A DNA stretch of 64,000 bases from Paenalcaligenes hominis_A. GTDB lineage: Bacteria; Pseudomonadota; Gammaproteobacteria; Burkholderiales; Burkholderiaceae_B. The notes beneath the pieces were generated by a model that was not told where the DNA came from, did not search any database, and saw only the letters and a program-made list of their open reading frames with translations. Positions 42,124-51,721 of the stretch are shown one piece after another. Location of the stretch: the NCBI RefSeq assembly GCF_041359055.1, contig NZ_JBGJKZ010000001.1:682001-746000 (forward strand), given 5' to 3'. Within the stretch, counting starts at the first letter, position 1, and every line of letters starts with the position of its first letter. A program made the position numbers and the translations under genes.

Positions 42124-44418
42124 ATGGATGAAAATCTGCGTAAAGCCGCGCTGGAATATCACGAACAAGGGCGCCCCGGTAAATTATCGGTTACGCCTAC
42201 CAAGCAATTAGCAAACCAACGCGATCTGGCTTTAGCCTATTCGCCCGGTGTGGCAGCTGCTTGCGAGGAAATTGTGGCTGACCCACAAAATGCGTACCGT
42301 TATACAGGACGGGGCAATTTAGTAGGGGTCATCACAAACGGTACCGCTGTGTTGGGCTTGGGTAACATTGGTGCTTTAGCCTCCAAGCCTGTAATGGAAG
42401 GCAAAGCCGTACTATTTAAAAACTTTGCTGGTATTGATGTGTTTGATATTGAGATCAACGAAACCGATCCAGACAAACTCGTCGATATTATTGCAGGCCT
42501 AGAGCCAACCTTTGGTGGTATTAACCTCGAAGACATCAAAGCTCCCGAGTGTTTCGAGGTTGAGCGTAAATTGCGTGAACGCATGAATATTCCGGTGTTT
42601 CACGATGATCAGCACGGTACGGCTATTTGTGTTGCGGCTGCCTTTTTAAATGGCTTGGCTGTGGTTGAAAAAGACCTAAAAAAAGTCAAAGTGGTGGTCT
42701 CTGGTGCAGGTGCTGCGGCCTTGGCTTGCTTAGACTTAATGGTCGATCTAGGTTTGCCTATCGATAATATCTGGTTAACCGATATCGAAGGGGTGGTTTT
42801 CCAAGGTCGTACGGTCTTGATGGATGAAAAAAAAGAACAATATGCTCAAGCCACCGAAGCCCGTGTATTGTCTGATGTGATTGCCGATGCTGATGTATTT
42901 TTAGGTTTATCAGCGGGCGGGGTATTAAAAGCAGAAATGGTTGCGCAAATGGCTCCGCGTCCTTTGATTTTAGCTTTGGCAAACCCAACCCCTGAAATTT
43001 TGCCTGAAATTGCTCATGCCGTGCGTGATGATGTGGTCATGGCAACAGGTCGTTCAGACTACCCTAACCAAGTCAACAACGTTCTGTGTTTCCCCTATAT
43101 TTTCCGTGGTGCTTTAGACATTGGGGCAACGACGATTACGCGTGGTATGGAAAAAGCCGCGGTGCATGCTATTTGTCAGCTAGCACGCGAAGAGCAAGAT
43201 GAATTAGTGGCTGCAGCCTATGGGCTTGAAGACGTTGACTTTGGTCGTAATTACTTTATACCCAAGCCTTTTGATTCGCGTCTTATTTCCCGCATTGCCC
43301 CAGCTGTGGCCCAGGCGGGCATGCTCGAAGGGGTGGCTACGCGTCCTATTAATGATTTTGGTAGTTATACCTATCAGCTACAGCAGTTTATGCATCGTTC
43401 TGGTGCGTTTATGAAGCCTATTTATGGTATTGCTAAAGGCTTAGTTAAAGATGGTGCCAAGTCGCGCATTGTATTTGCTGAGGGTGAGGATGAGCGTGTA
43501 TTACGTGCGGTACAGGTGGTGGTAGACGAGCAATTAGCCAAGCCTATTTTGGTAGGTCGTCCTTCTGTAATCGAGCAGCGTATTGCGCGTTATGGTTTGC
43601 GTTTACGTCCTGGCATTGATATGGAAATTACCAACCCTGAACAAGACGACCGCTTTAACACGTATTGGCAAGCCTATTGGGAATTGCGTAATCGTGATGG
43701 GGTTACCAAAGAAATGGCTCGGGTAGAAATGCGTCGTCGTTTTACCTTGATTGGGGCCATGATGGTTCATTTGGGCGAAGCAGACGGCATGATTTGCGGT
43801 ACGGTCGGGACCTATGCAAACCATTTACGCTATGTGGATGAGCTTATAGGTAAAGCGCCAGGCGCAAAAACCTATGGTGCTATGAATATTTTGGTGCTGG
43901 GCGAGCGCACCGTAGCCATTGCCGACACGCATGTTAATGACAACCCCACCGCCGAGCAGGTAGCAGAAATTACTATTGCTTCTGCCCGTCGCATGAAAGA
44001 ACTCAGCCTTGTTCCCAAGGCCGCCTTGTTATCGCGCTCTAATTTCGGCACAGAGGTGACGCCATCTAGCAGTAAAATGCGCGAGGCCTTGGGTTTAATT
44101 CGCCAGTGGGAGCCAGATCTAGAGGTCGATGGGGAAATGCATGGCGATTGCGCGTTAGACGAGGAAATGCGCAAAAGCATCTTGCCTAATACTACCTTGT
44201 CTGGCTCAGCTAATTTGTTGGTTTGCCCCAACGTAGATGCGGCAAATATTGCATATAACCTGTTGAAAACAGATCGAGGTGGTAACGTTGCCATTGGACC
44301 GTTTTTGCTTGGCGCAAATGCTCCCGTCAGCATCCTAACAGCTACCTCATCAGTACGTCGTATCATTAATATGACAGCATTAACTGTACTCGAGGCAAAC
44401 ACAAAATACGGCGGTTAA
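42124..44418 (+). CDS. maeB: NADP-dependent malic enzyme, MaeB type
   Basis: A 764-residue two-part protein: an N-terminal malic enzyme (about 1-430; oxidative decarboxylation of malate to pyruvate) and a C-terminal phosphotransacetylase-like domain (about 440-764) that in relatives regulates the enzyme rather than catalysing. Seen: YSPGVAAACEEI, VFHDDQHGTA, VVVSGAGAAALACLDLM, RSDYPNQVNNVLCFPYIFRGALD. Upstream GTAGGA sets the start. In an organism without much sugar use, this enzyme is a key source of NADPH and pyruvate. Confidence 0.96.
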   Translation: MDENLRKAALEYHEQGRPGKLSVTPTKQLANQRDLALAYSPGVAAACEEIVADPQNAYRYTGRGNLVGVITNGTAVLGLGNIGALASKPVMEGKAVLFKNFAGIDVFDIEINETDPDKLVDIIAGLEPTFGGINLEDIKAPECFEVERKLRERMNIPVFHDDQHGTAICVAAAFLNGLAVVEKDLKKVKVVVSGAGAAALACLDLMVDLGLPIDNIWLTDIEGVVFQGRTVLMDEKKEQYAQATEARVLSDVIADADVFLGLSAGGVLKAEMVAQMAPRPLILALANPTPEILPEIAHAVRDDVVMATGRSDYPNQVNNVLCFPYIFRGALDIGATTITRGMEKAAVHAICQLAREEQDELVAAAYGLEDVDFGRNYFIPKPFDSRLISRIAPAVAQAGMLEGVATRPINDFGSYTYQLQQFMHRSGAFMKPIYGIAKGLVKDGAKSRIVFAEGEDERVLRAVQVVVDEQLAKPILVGRPSVIEQRIARYGLRLRPGIDMEITNPEQDDRFNTYWQAYWELRNRDGVTKEMARVEMRRRFTLIGAMMVHLGEADGMICGTVGTYANHLRYVDELIGKAPGAKTYGAMNILVLGERTVAIADTHVNDNPTAEQVAEITIASARRMKELSLVPKAALLSRSNFGTEVTPSSSKMREALGLIRQWEPDLEVDGEMHGDCALDEEMRKSILPNTTLSGSANLLVCPNVDAANIAYNLLKTDRGGNVAIGPFLLGANAPVSILTATSSVRRIINMTALTVLEANTKYGG

Positions 44419-44429
44419 CGATCCCTAAT

Positions 44430-44464
44430 CCTAGGGTGCTGTGCATAAAAAGCAGCACTCTAGG
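44430..44464. other. Hairpin after maeB, no U run
   Basis: CCTAGGGTGCTG and CAGCACTCTAGG pair over 12 bp with one mismatch around an 11-nt loop. The sequence after it is not T-rich, so it is not a standard terminator; it may protect the mRNA end or act with Rho. Confidence 0.45.
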
Positions 44465-44603
44465 TGATTCAGTGTTCTGAGCTTGCCTAAAGCAGCGGAA
44501 ATAGATTAAAAAAGCGACTTTAATCAGTCAATAGAATGAACAAGCAGGATTCAACCACCATGATGAAACAACTTATTATTCACACTAACCTGGAGGCAAA
44601 GTA

Positions 44604-45068
44604 ATGAGCCAAGCTACGCTGCAAGCTTTACTGCAGAACGGAGGTCTAATTGAGGCCACCGAGTCCCAGCAGGAAGGGATTTTTGCTTTGGCACAAGCGG
44701 CCGATATTACTTCTGTAACCGTAGAATGTGACCGAGCTCGTAGCCGTTCTGCCGTGCTTCGTGCAATTGTAAAAGCGGTCGATTTTCCCGAGTTTTTTGG
44801 TAACGACTTAGATGCTTTGTACGACTGTTTGTGCGATACCGTTGTAGATCAAAAAGCGGGTTTGTATATCTGGTTTAATAAATTACATACTGGCGACCCA
44901 GCATTAGCTGATGATGCTCAAGCTATCATTAGCGTGTGCAATGACGTGGCAGATTTTGCCAGCAACAAGGGCCGCTATTTTGCTTATACCGTGATTCATG
45001 CCGGCAAGCATCCCGACCCAGATCCAGGCATTGCGCCTACCCCATATTCGGGTATGTCCGAAGAGTAA
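44604..45068 (+). CDS. Barstar-family protein
   Basis: A 154-residue protein with the barstar (ribonuclease inhibitor) fold signature: VTVECDRARSRSAVLRAIVKAVDFPEFFGNDLDALYDCLCD, where the Asp-rich helix corresponds to the barnase-binding helix of barstar. No barnase/RNase or toxin gene lies next to it, so it is an orphan here. The C-terminal PDPDPGIAPTPYSGMSEE tail is probably disordered. GGAGG 8 nt before the ATG sets the start; it overlaps the stop of a possible 14-codon leader ORF (44560-44604). It ends directly against the convergent rsmE. Confidence 0.88.
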   Translation: MSQATLQALLQNGGLIEATESQQEGIFALAQAADITSVTVECDRARSRSAVLRAIVKAVDFPEFFGNDLDALYDCLCDTVVDQKAGLYIWFNKLHTGDPALADDAQAIISVCNDVADFASNKGRYFAYTVIHAGKHPDPDPGIAPTPYSGMSEE

Positions 45069-45815
45069 TTACTCAATCCAGCCAAGTTGGCCGCGTATTG
45101 CGCCTACTAAGGCAATAGCAGCGGTTTCGGTACGTAATACACGTGCCCCAAACCGCATAGAGATAGCGCCTGCATTGAGCGCTATTTTCTTTTCTGCGTC
45201 AGACCAGCCGCCTTCAGGGCCAATTAACAGAATCCAATGGGAACGTTGTTGTGAGATGGCTTGATCTATGGCGTCAGGAAAGTGATGGGGCGCATCAGGA
45301 TCGCAAAATAGTAGTAAGTCGTCAGGGGTTAACGATTGGCACAGTTGATGCAGCGTGCGTAAAGGTTGAACCTGTAACACCTGATTGCGGCCACACTGCT
45401 CACTAGCCGATTGGGCAATACGCTGCCAGTGCTGCAGTCGTTTTTCTAAGCGTTCACCTGAAAGCTTTAAGGTGCTGTGTTGAGCTGCAATAGGTTGCAA
45501 GGCATAAGCGCCCATTTCTACTGACTTTTCACAAATCCAGTCCATTTTATCGCCCGTAGCGAGTCCTTGAGCAATGGTTAAACGTAAAGGCAGTTCGCGC
45601 TCGATGGAGATGAAAGTCAAAATATGGGCGCGGACTTGCTTGCCTTCATAATGGATTTGTGCGGTGAACTCGCCACCCTGACCATTAAATAACGTAATGT
45701 GCGTTTGATCTGTCAGTCGTAAAACACGCTGCATGTAATGAGCAAGCTCTTTAGGTAGATCAAGGATGGCTTGGGGCTCAATAACGTCAGGGTAGAAAAA
45801 ACGGGGCAAACTCAT
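45069..45815 (-). CDS. rsmE: 16S rRNA (uracil1498-N3)-methyltransferase RsmE
   Basis: A 248-residue SPOUT methyltransferase that methylates U1498 of 16S rRNA. Seen: the N-terminal PUA-like part (PRFFYPD, HYMQRVLRLTD, LFNGQGGEFTAQI) and the SAM-binding knot LLIGPEGGWSDAEKKIAL, LGARVLRTETA-like RFGARVLRTETAAI. In-frame codons run to 45950, but MSLPRFFYPD at 45815 is the family start. Divergent from tkt. Confidence 0.94.
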   Translation of the reverse strand: MSLPRFFYPDVIEPQAILDLPKELAHYMQRVLRLTDQTHITLFNGQGGEFTAQIHYEGKQVRAHILTFISIERELPLRLTIAQGLATGDKMDWICEKSVEMGAYALQPIAAQHSTLKLSGERLEKRLQHWQRIAQSASEQCGRNQVLQVQPLRTLHQLCQSLTPDDLLLFCDPDAPHHFPDAIDQAISQQRSHWILLIGPEGGWSDAEKKIALNAGAISMRFGARVLRTETAAIALVGAIRGQLGWIE

Positions 45816-45979
45816 AGTTGTATAAATACAAAGTAAAAGGGTAAAAAAGGAACAGAACCGTAAGTGGATTCGTTGAGAGCGATTTGTATTGCTCAATAAT
45901 GCTAAAATCAGAGACTTTAGAATTTCAGATTGATTTAATGGGTTCGGCAATACGCTTGCTACCCCCTAGAGAGCATTTC

Positions 45980-48025
45980 ATGGATCTTCCTCCTTCCACC
46001 GCAAAGACTATGGCTAACGCAATTCGTGCATTGGCTATGGATGCTGTTCAACGTGCTAAATCCGGTCATCCCGGCGCCCCGATGGGGATGGCTGAAATCG
46101 CCGAGGTAGTATGGAACCGTCACCTCAAGCATAATCCTCAAAACCCTAACTGGTTTGACCGTGACCGCTTTGTTTTGTCTAACGGCCATGGCTCTATGCT
46201 GATTTATGCTTTGCTGCACCTGACTGGCTACGATTTACCTATTGAAGAGCTAAAAAATTTCCGTCAATTGCATTCACGTACACCCGGTCATCCCGAGGTA
46301 GGCTATACGGCAGGGGTAGAAACAACCACAGGCCCACTAGGCCAAGGTCTAACAAATGCAGTGGGTATGGCTTTAGCTGAGGCGCTACTTGCTAAAGAGT
46401 TCAATCGTCCCAACCATTCTGTTATTGATCATTTTACCTATGTTTTTGCCGGTGATGGTTGCTTGATGGAAGGGATTTCCCACGAGGCCTGCTCCTTAGC
46501 GGGCACGCTCAAGCTGTCAAAACTGATTGTCCTTTACGATGACAATGGTATTTCTATCGATGGGCAAGTCGAGCCATGGTTCAGCGATGATACCCCAACC
46601 CGCTTCCGTAGCTATGGTTGGAATGTCATCCCAGCAGTAGATGGGCACGATGCCGAGGCGGTGAATGCTGCTATTACCCAAGCCAAAGCCTATGCTGCTG
46701 AAAACCAAGGTCCTACCTTAATTTGCTGTCGTACAGTTATTGGCAAAGGCTCGCCCAACTTGGCTGGCTCTGAAAAATCACATGGCGCTCCGTTGGGCGA
46801 TGCTGAAATTGCGCTTACCCGCGCTGCTATTGATTGGCCTCATGCTCCCTTTGAAATCCCTTCAGAGGTTTACGAGCAGTGGGATGCCAAAGCACGAGGT
46901 CAACAGGTTGAGTCCGAGTGGAATAAACAATTTGCTGCCTACCAAGCCGCTTATCCCGAGCTTGCTGCTGAGCTCATTCGCCGTATGGCAGGCGAGTTGC
47001 CCGCTAATTTTGATACTCTAGCCAAAGACTTTATTGCTGCGACCAATGCCAAAGCTGAAACGGTGGCTACACGCAAGGCCTCGCAGCTAGCAATTAGTGC
47101 ACTAGCACCCGAAATACCAGAAATGGTAGGGGGGTCTGCCGACTTAACCGGCTCTAACCTAACTAACTGGCCTGGTGTAGAGCCTTTACGCGTAGCCAAA
47201 GACGGTATCCAGTTTGGGCGTCATATTAATTATGGCGTGCGCGAGTTTGGTATGGCGGCTGTGATGAATGGCATGGCTCTGCATGGTGGCTACTTGCCAT
47301 TTGGTGGTACCTTCCTGACTTTTTCTGACTACTCGCGCAATGCAATTCGCATGGCTGCGCTTATGAAGCAGCGTGTTATCCATGTGTTTACGCACGACTC
47401 GATTGGCTTGGGCGAAGACGGCCCCACCCACCAGTCCATTGAACATGCAACTAGCTTGCGTCTAATTCCTAACTTGCACGTGTGGCGTCCTTGCGATACC
47501 ACTGAAACGGCTGTGGCTTGGGTTCAAGCCTTAGCTCGTCCTCAAAGTGTTGGGCTAGCCGTGAAACAGGGCGGGCCAAGTGCGTTATTACTTTCACGTC
47601 AAAACTTACGTTTTGTTCCCCGCGACGAGGCCACTATAGCGGCTATTGCTAAAGGGGGTTACGTGCTGGCTGATGTGGATCAGCCTCAGGTTATCCTAAT
47701 TGCGACTGGTTCCGAAGTAGAGATTGCCCTAGACGCCCAAGCCCAACTCTCTGAAAAAGGGATAGCGGCTCGTGTGGTATCTATGCCTTGCACTAACTTG
47801 TTCGATGAGCAAGATGCCGAGTGGCGCAATAGCGTATTATTACCTGGCGTACCGCGCGTAGCTATCGAGGCGGGTTCTACTACTGGTTGGTATAAATACG
47901 TAGGTTTAGAAGGTGCCGTTATTGGTTTAGACACCTATGGGGAGTCTGCTCCGGCTGGCGCATTATTTGAACATTTTGGTATTACAGCGGCTCAGTTAGT
48001 TAAAGCCGCAGAGCAAGTTCTGTAA
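45980..48025 (+). CDS. tkt: Transketolase
   Basis: A 681-residue thiamine-diphosphate enzyme of the pentose phosphate pathway. Seen: RAKSGHPGAPMGMA, the ThDP motif GDGCLMEGISHEACSLAG ending near LYDDN, GEDGPTHQSIEH and a C-terminal transketolase domain. ATG 45980 (GAGAG upstream) is chosen; an in-frame ATG at 45884 would add 32 unmatched residues. First gene of tkt-gap-pgk, 13 bp before gap, giving the non-oxidative and triose-phosphate steps a common transcript. Confidence 0.96.
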   Translation: MDLPPSTAKTMANAIRALAMDAVQRAKSGHPGAPMGMAEIAEVVWNRHLKHNPQNPNWFDRDRFVLSNGHGSMLIYALLHLTGYDLPIEELKNFRQLHSRTPGHPEVGYTAGVETTTGPLGQGLTNAVGMALAEALLAKEFNRPNHSVIDHFTYVFAGDGCLMEGISHEACSLAGTLKLSKLIVLYDDNGISIDGQVEPWFSDDTPTRFRSYGWNVIPAVDGHDAEAVNAAITQAKAYAAENQGPTLICCRTVIGKGSPNLAGSEKSHGAPLGDAEIALTRAAIDWPHAPFEIPSEVYEQWDAKARGQQVESEWNKQFAAYQAAYPELAAELIRRMAGELPANFDTLAKDFIAATNAKAETVATRKASQLAISALAPEIPEMVGGSADLTGSNLTNWPGVEPLRVAKDGIQFGRHINYGVREFGMAAVMNGMALHGGYLPFGGTFLTFSDYSRNAIRMAALMKQRVIHVFTHDSIGLGEDGPTHQSIEHATSLRLIPNLHVWRPCDTTETAVAWVQALARPQSVGLAVKQGGPSALLLSRQNLRFVPRDEATIAAIAKGGYVLADVDQPQVILIATGSEVEIALDAQAQLSEKGIAARVVSMPCTNLFDEQDAEWRNSVLLPGVPRVAIEAGSTTGWYKYVGLEGAVIGLDTYGESAPAGALFEHFGITAAQLVKAAEQVL

Positions 48026-48038
48026 AGGAGATACATAC

Positions 48039-49055
48039 ATGACCATTCGTGTCGCTATTAACGGTTACGGTCGTATTGGCCGCATGACATTACGTGCCCA
48101 TTACGAGTACGGTAAAAAACACGGTATTGAGATCGTCGCCGTTAACGCCCCTGGTCAAGATGTCGTCGCTCGTCATCTTACTCGTTACGACTCGGTACAC
48201 GGACGCTTTAATGCGGATGTAGAGTTAACTGAAGACAATCAGTATTTGGTCGTCAATGGTGACCGTATTCGCTTGTTGTCCGAGCGTGATCCCACTCAAT
48301 TGCCGTGGGGCGAGCTTGATGTGGATGTGGTATTAGATTGTACAGGTCGTTTCACCACCAAAGAGGCCGCTAGCGCGCACTTGCAAGCCGGAGCTAAAAA
48401 GGTCTTGATCTCTGCTCCAGGTGGCAAAGACGTTGATGCTACAGTCGTGTATGGTGTGAATCATCACATTCTAAAAGCGACTGATACCGTAGTCTCTAAT
48501 GCATCTTGCACAACAAACTGCTTGGCACCATTGGTTAAGCCTTTGAATGACGAGCTAGGTTTGGTAAATGGTTTAATGACCACTATTCATGCTTACACCA
48601 ACGATCAAGTGCTCATTGATGTAGCTCATAAAGATTTACGTCGTGCTCGTGCTGCTGCGGAAAGCCTGATTCCCACCAAGACAGGAGCTGCTTCAGCGGT
48701 AGGCTTGGTGTTGCCCGAGCTCAATGGCAAGTTAGACGGTTATGCTGTTCGCGTGCCTACAGTCAATGTTTCTATGGTGGATCTCACTTTTGTAGCGGCT
48801 CGTCCCACTACTGTTGACGAGGTAAACGGTATTTTGAAATCAGCGGCTGAGGGCGCGTTAAAAGGTGTGTTGGCATATTGTGATGAGCCTTTGGTTTCTA
48901 TTGATCACAACCACAGCACGCCTTCTAGCATTGTTGACTCCCTGCTCACCAAGGTTTCTGGTAATTTGGTTAAAGTGGCAGCTTGGTACGACAACGAGTG
49001 GGCATTTTCTGTACGTATGCTCGACACCACAGCAGCTATGATGTCTGCTAAGTAA
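48039..49055 (+). CDS. gap: Glyceraldehyde-3-phosphate dehydrogenase, GapB-like cofactor site
   Basis: A 338-residue GAPDH. Seen: the Rossmann start NGYGRIGR and the active site SNASCTTNC with Cys157. At the end of the second beta strand it has VAVNAPG: Ala37 where NAD-specific enzymes have Asp. The HAYTNDQ and HKDLRRARAAAES stretches also resemble the gluconeogenic, NADP-preferring GapB type rather than E. coli GapA. I infer NADP or dual use, in the gluconeogenic direction. AAAGGAG upstream. A terminator-like hairpin follows at 49072. Confidence 0.94.
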   Translation: MTIRVAINGYGRIGRMTLRAHYEYGKKHGIEIVAVNAPGQDVVARHLTRYDSVHGRFNADVELTEDNQYLVVNGDRIRLLSERDPTQLPWGELDVDVVLDCTGRFTTKEAASAHLQAGAKKVLISAPGGKDVDATVVYGVNHHILKATDTVVSNASCTTNCLAPLVKPLNDELGLVNGLMTTIHAYTNDQVLIDVAHKDLRRARAAAESLIPTKTGAASAVGLVLPELNGKLDGYAVRVPTVNVSMVDLTFVAARPTTVDEVNGILKSAAEGALKGVLAYCDEPLVSIDHNHSTPSSIVDSLLTKVSGNLVKVAAWYDNEWAFSVRMLDTTAAMMSAK

Positions 49056-49071
49056 TTCTTTTATTTGTTTT

Positions 49072-49098
49072 AGGCGGGGCCAGCCCCGCCTTTATTTT
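49072..49098 (+). terminator. Hairpin between gap and pgk
   Basis: A GC-rich 9-bp stem (AGGCGGGGC / GCCCCGCCT, 2-nt loop) with a T-rich tail (TTATTTTG). It probably makes gap mRNA more abundant than pgk. Confidence 0.75.
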
Positions 49099-49111
49099 GT
49101 CTAAAGCAATC

Positions 49112-50308
49112 ATGAATACATCCATTACGACATTGGCCGAGTTAGCGGCTTCTGGTCAACTAAAAGGCAAACGTGTTTTTATTCGTTCTGATTTAAATGT
49201 GCCTTTAAGCAAAGGTGAAATTACTGAAGACACACGGATTAAAGCTTCTTTGCCTGCTATTCGTATGGCCTTAGATGCGGGGGCTGCTGTAATGGTCACG
49301 TCGCATTTAGGGCGTCCCAAAGAAGGGGTAGTGATGTCTGAGGACTCCTTGGCACCTGTGGCGGAACGTTTATCTAAAATGTTGGCCTTGTCGGTTCCTT
49401 TGCGTCGTGATTGGGTCGATGGGGTCGAGGTAGAACCAGGTCAAGTGGTGCTATTGGAAAACTGCCGTTGTAATGTGGGTGAAAAAGCCAACGACACTGA
49501 GCTGGCTAAAAAAATGGCGGCTTTGTGTGACGTATATGTGAATGATGCTTTTGGTACTGCGCATCGTGCCCAAGCAACCACCGAAGGCATCGCTCGTTTT
49601 GCACCCTTAGTCTGTGCAGGGCCACTTTTAGCGGCGGAATTAGAAGCTTTAGGTCGCACCTTAAAAGAGCCTGCTCGCCCTTTGGTAGCCATAGTAGGGG
49701 GCGCTAAAGTGTCCACCAAGCTATCTATTTTGTGCGCCTTAGCGGATAAGGTGGATCAGTTAATTGTTGGTGGTGGCATTGCCAATACGTTTATGGCTGC
49801 AACGGGTCTGCCTATTGGCAAGTCCTTAGCTGAAACTGACCAAATCGACGAAGCCAAAGCGGTATTAAAGCAAATGGCTGCACGTGGTGCTGCTGTACCT
49901 GTACCCACTGATGTGGTGTGTGCTAAAAGCTTTTCTACGGATGCAATCGCTACAACCAAATCTGCAGCAGAGGTAGAGGACGATGATTTGATATTAGATA
50001 TTGGTCCCGAGTCCGCTCACCAATTGGCTGATATTTTGCGTAATGCAGGAACCATTGTATGGAATGGCCCTGTAGGCGTGTTTGAGTTCCCTGCTTTTGC
50101 CAGTGGCACTCGTACCATTGCCAACGCTATAGCTGATTCCCAGGCTTTTTCTATTGCTGGTGGGGGTGATACCTTGGCGGCCATTGCAAAGTTTGGTATA
50201 GCCGATAAAGTAGGGTACATATCCACTGGTGGCGGGGCCTTTTTAGAGTTTCTTGAAGGCAAGCGTTTACCGGCAGTGGCAGTACTTGAGGAGCGCGCTT
50301 TAGCGTAA
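49112..50308 (+). CDS. pgk: Phosphoglycerate kinase
   Basis: A 398-residue glycolytic/gluconeogenic enzyme. Seen: GKRVFIRSDLNVPL, TSHLGRPKEG, LLENCRCNVGE, YVNDAFGTAHRAQAT, GGAKVSTKLS and the C-terminal GGGDTLAA with STGGGAFLEFLEGK. ATG 49112 is used; an in-frame TTG at 49097 would lie in the tail of the preceding terminator. No strong Shine-Dalgarno is visible. Confidence 0.96.
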   Translation: MNTSITTLAELAASGQLKGKRVFIRSDLNVPLSKGEITEDTRIKASLPAIRMALDAGAAVMVTSHLGRPKEGVVMSEDSLAPVAERLSKMLALSVPLRRDWVDGVEVEPGQVVLLENCRCNVGEKANDTELAKKMAALCDVYVNDAFGTAHRAQATTEGIARFAPLVCAGPLLAAELEALGRTLKEPARPLVAIVGGAKVSTKLSILCALADKVDQLIVGGGIANTFMAATGLPIGKSLAETDQIDEAKAVLKQMAARGAAVPVPTDVVCAKSFSTDAIATTKSAAEVEDDDLILDIGPESAHQLADILRNAGTIVWNGPVGVFEFPAFASGTRTIANAIADSQAFSIAGGGDTLAAIAKFGIADKVGYISTGGGAFLEFLEGKRLPAVAVLEERALA

Positions 50309-50359
50309 CTAACGGGTTTTTAGTAGCACCCTGTGGACTCAAGGCTAAGCACTATGTGC

Positions 50360-51721
50360 TTAGCCTTTGGCGTTATACGCCGACGCTGACGTAGATGACG
50401 ACAAGGTGAATCGTTGCAATAGCCGAGGATAATAGCAAGCTAACACCACGGCGCGCATGCTAATGTAAACCACCAAAGCAACCCAAAGTCCTTTGTTGCC
50501 ATACGCGGTGCTCCACCAAGTCCCCAAGGCAATTAAAATCACTAAAGCCAGCACTGTAGCATTACGCATTGCTCGACTTTGCGTAGCCCCAATAAAAATA
50601 CCATCTAGTTGAAATGCCCCAAAAGACAAAACGATATATAGCGCAGCATACGGTAAGTGGGTTAGGGCAAGTTGTTGAACCTGATGGTCTTGGCTAAGCC
50701 AGGGGATAGTGTGTGAGCCGCTAAAATAAATAACAGCCCCTAACAAAACGGCGGTAATTCCTGCCAATACAGTGGTGTGCCGTACCTCGGTTTGAAAGCG
50801 TGGTTTATTCAAAGCGCCATAGGCTTGCCCAGCACGCATTTCGGCTACGTTGGCATACCCATCTAGAAAAAAAGCGGACAAAGTGATGAACTGCAGCAAT
50901 AAGTGGTTGGCCGCCAAGGTTTCATCGCCCAGCTGTGCTCCTTGTTGGGCAAACCATGCAAAACCGCTAATTAAAGCGAGAGTACGCACCATAATATCGC
51001 TGTTGACATGCACTAAGGCCCAAAATTTGGCTCGATTAAAAATACGTTTTTTTAGTGCATAAAAACGGGCTTTGGGGTGATCTATACCCATTTTTTTCAA
51101 GACCCAATACAAAGCAAAAAAGACGGTAATCCATTCTGCACATAGCGTACCTAAAGCAATGCCTTTTACCCCTAGGTGTAAACCTAAGACAAAAATGATA
51201 TTAAATAAAATGTTCAGACCATTTAGTACTAATTGCACCGTCAGCAGTGTACGGGTCCAGCCCATACCTATTAAAATGCCGAGCAAAGCAAAAGTGGTTA
51301 GCGTTGCAGGTGCGCCCCAAATACGTAAGTAAAAATAACTGTGTACTCGTTCGTTGACATCGTTGCTAGCACTTAATACTTTCATGGCTACCCAACCTAT
51401 AGGCCATTGCAATAGAATAAGTACGGCTCCAATAGCAACAGCTATCAATAGGGTTCTAAATACCAAAGCATGCAGTTCTTGATGGCGCTGAGCACCAGCA
51501 GCCTGAGCAATAAACCCAGTCGTGCCCATCCGCAAAAAACCAAAGCCCCAGTACACAAAACTAAAAATCAATGAAGCCAGAGCTATAGCACCTAAATCAC
51601 TGGCCGTGCCCGTTTGGCCGATCATGGCGGTATCGACTAGACCCAGAATGGGTACGGCGGCATTGGCTAAAATAATAGGACAAGCCAACCGCAATAAATC
51701 AAAATAAGGTTTAACCGTCAT
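50360..51721 (-). CDS. MATE-family efflux transporter (DinF/NorM-like)
   Basis: A 453-residue membrane protein with about 12 hydrophobic segments. Seen: LACPIILANAAVPILGLVDTAMIGQTG in helix 1, the MATE signature, and the internally repeated half. It should export cationic drugs or metabolites using Na+ or H+; the substrate is unknown. It overlaps the end of the YeeZ-like gene upstream by 11 bp. With that gene and mogA it lies between pgk and fba, where related bacteria often have pyk. Confidence 0.92.
   Translation of the reverse strand: MTVKPYFDLLRLACPIILANAAVPILGLVDTAMIGQTGTASDLGAIALASLIFSFVYWGFGFLRMGTTGFIAQAAGAQRHQELHALVFRTLLIAVAIGAVLILLQWPIGWVAMKVLSASNDVNERVHSYFYLRIWGAPATLTTFALLGILIGMGWTRTLLTVQLVLNGLNILFNIIFVLGLHLGVKGIALGTLCAEWITVFFALYWVLKKMGIDHPKARFYALKKRIFNRAKFWALVHVNSDIMVRTLALISGFAWFAQQGAQLGDETLAANHLLLQFITLSAFFLDGYANVAEMRAGQAYGALNKPRFQTEVRHTTVLAGITAVLLGAVIYFSGSHTIPWLSQDHQVQQLALTHLPYAALYIVLSFGAFQLDGIFIGATQSRAMRNATVLALVILIALGTWWSTAYGNKGLWVALVVYISMRAVVLACYYPRLLQRFTLSSSTSASAYNAKG

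Noticed and set aside
43872..44402. 176-codon open frame antisense to maeB
   Set aside because: It mirrors a strongly conserved gene; the protein has no recognisable motif and no ribosome binding site.
44430..44464. Terminator after maeB
   Set aside because: The stem is good but no T run follows; listed as a hairpin only.
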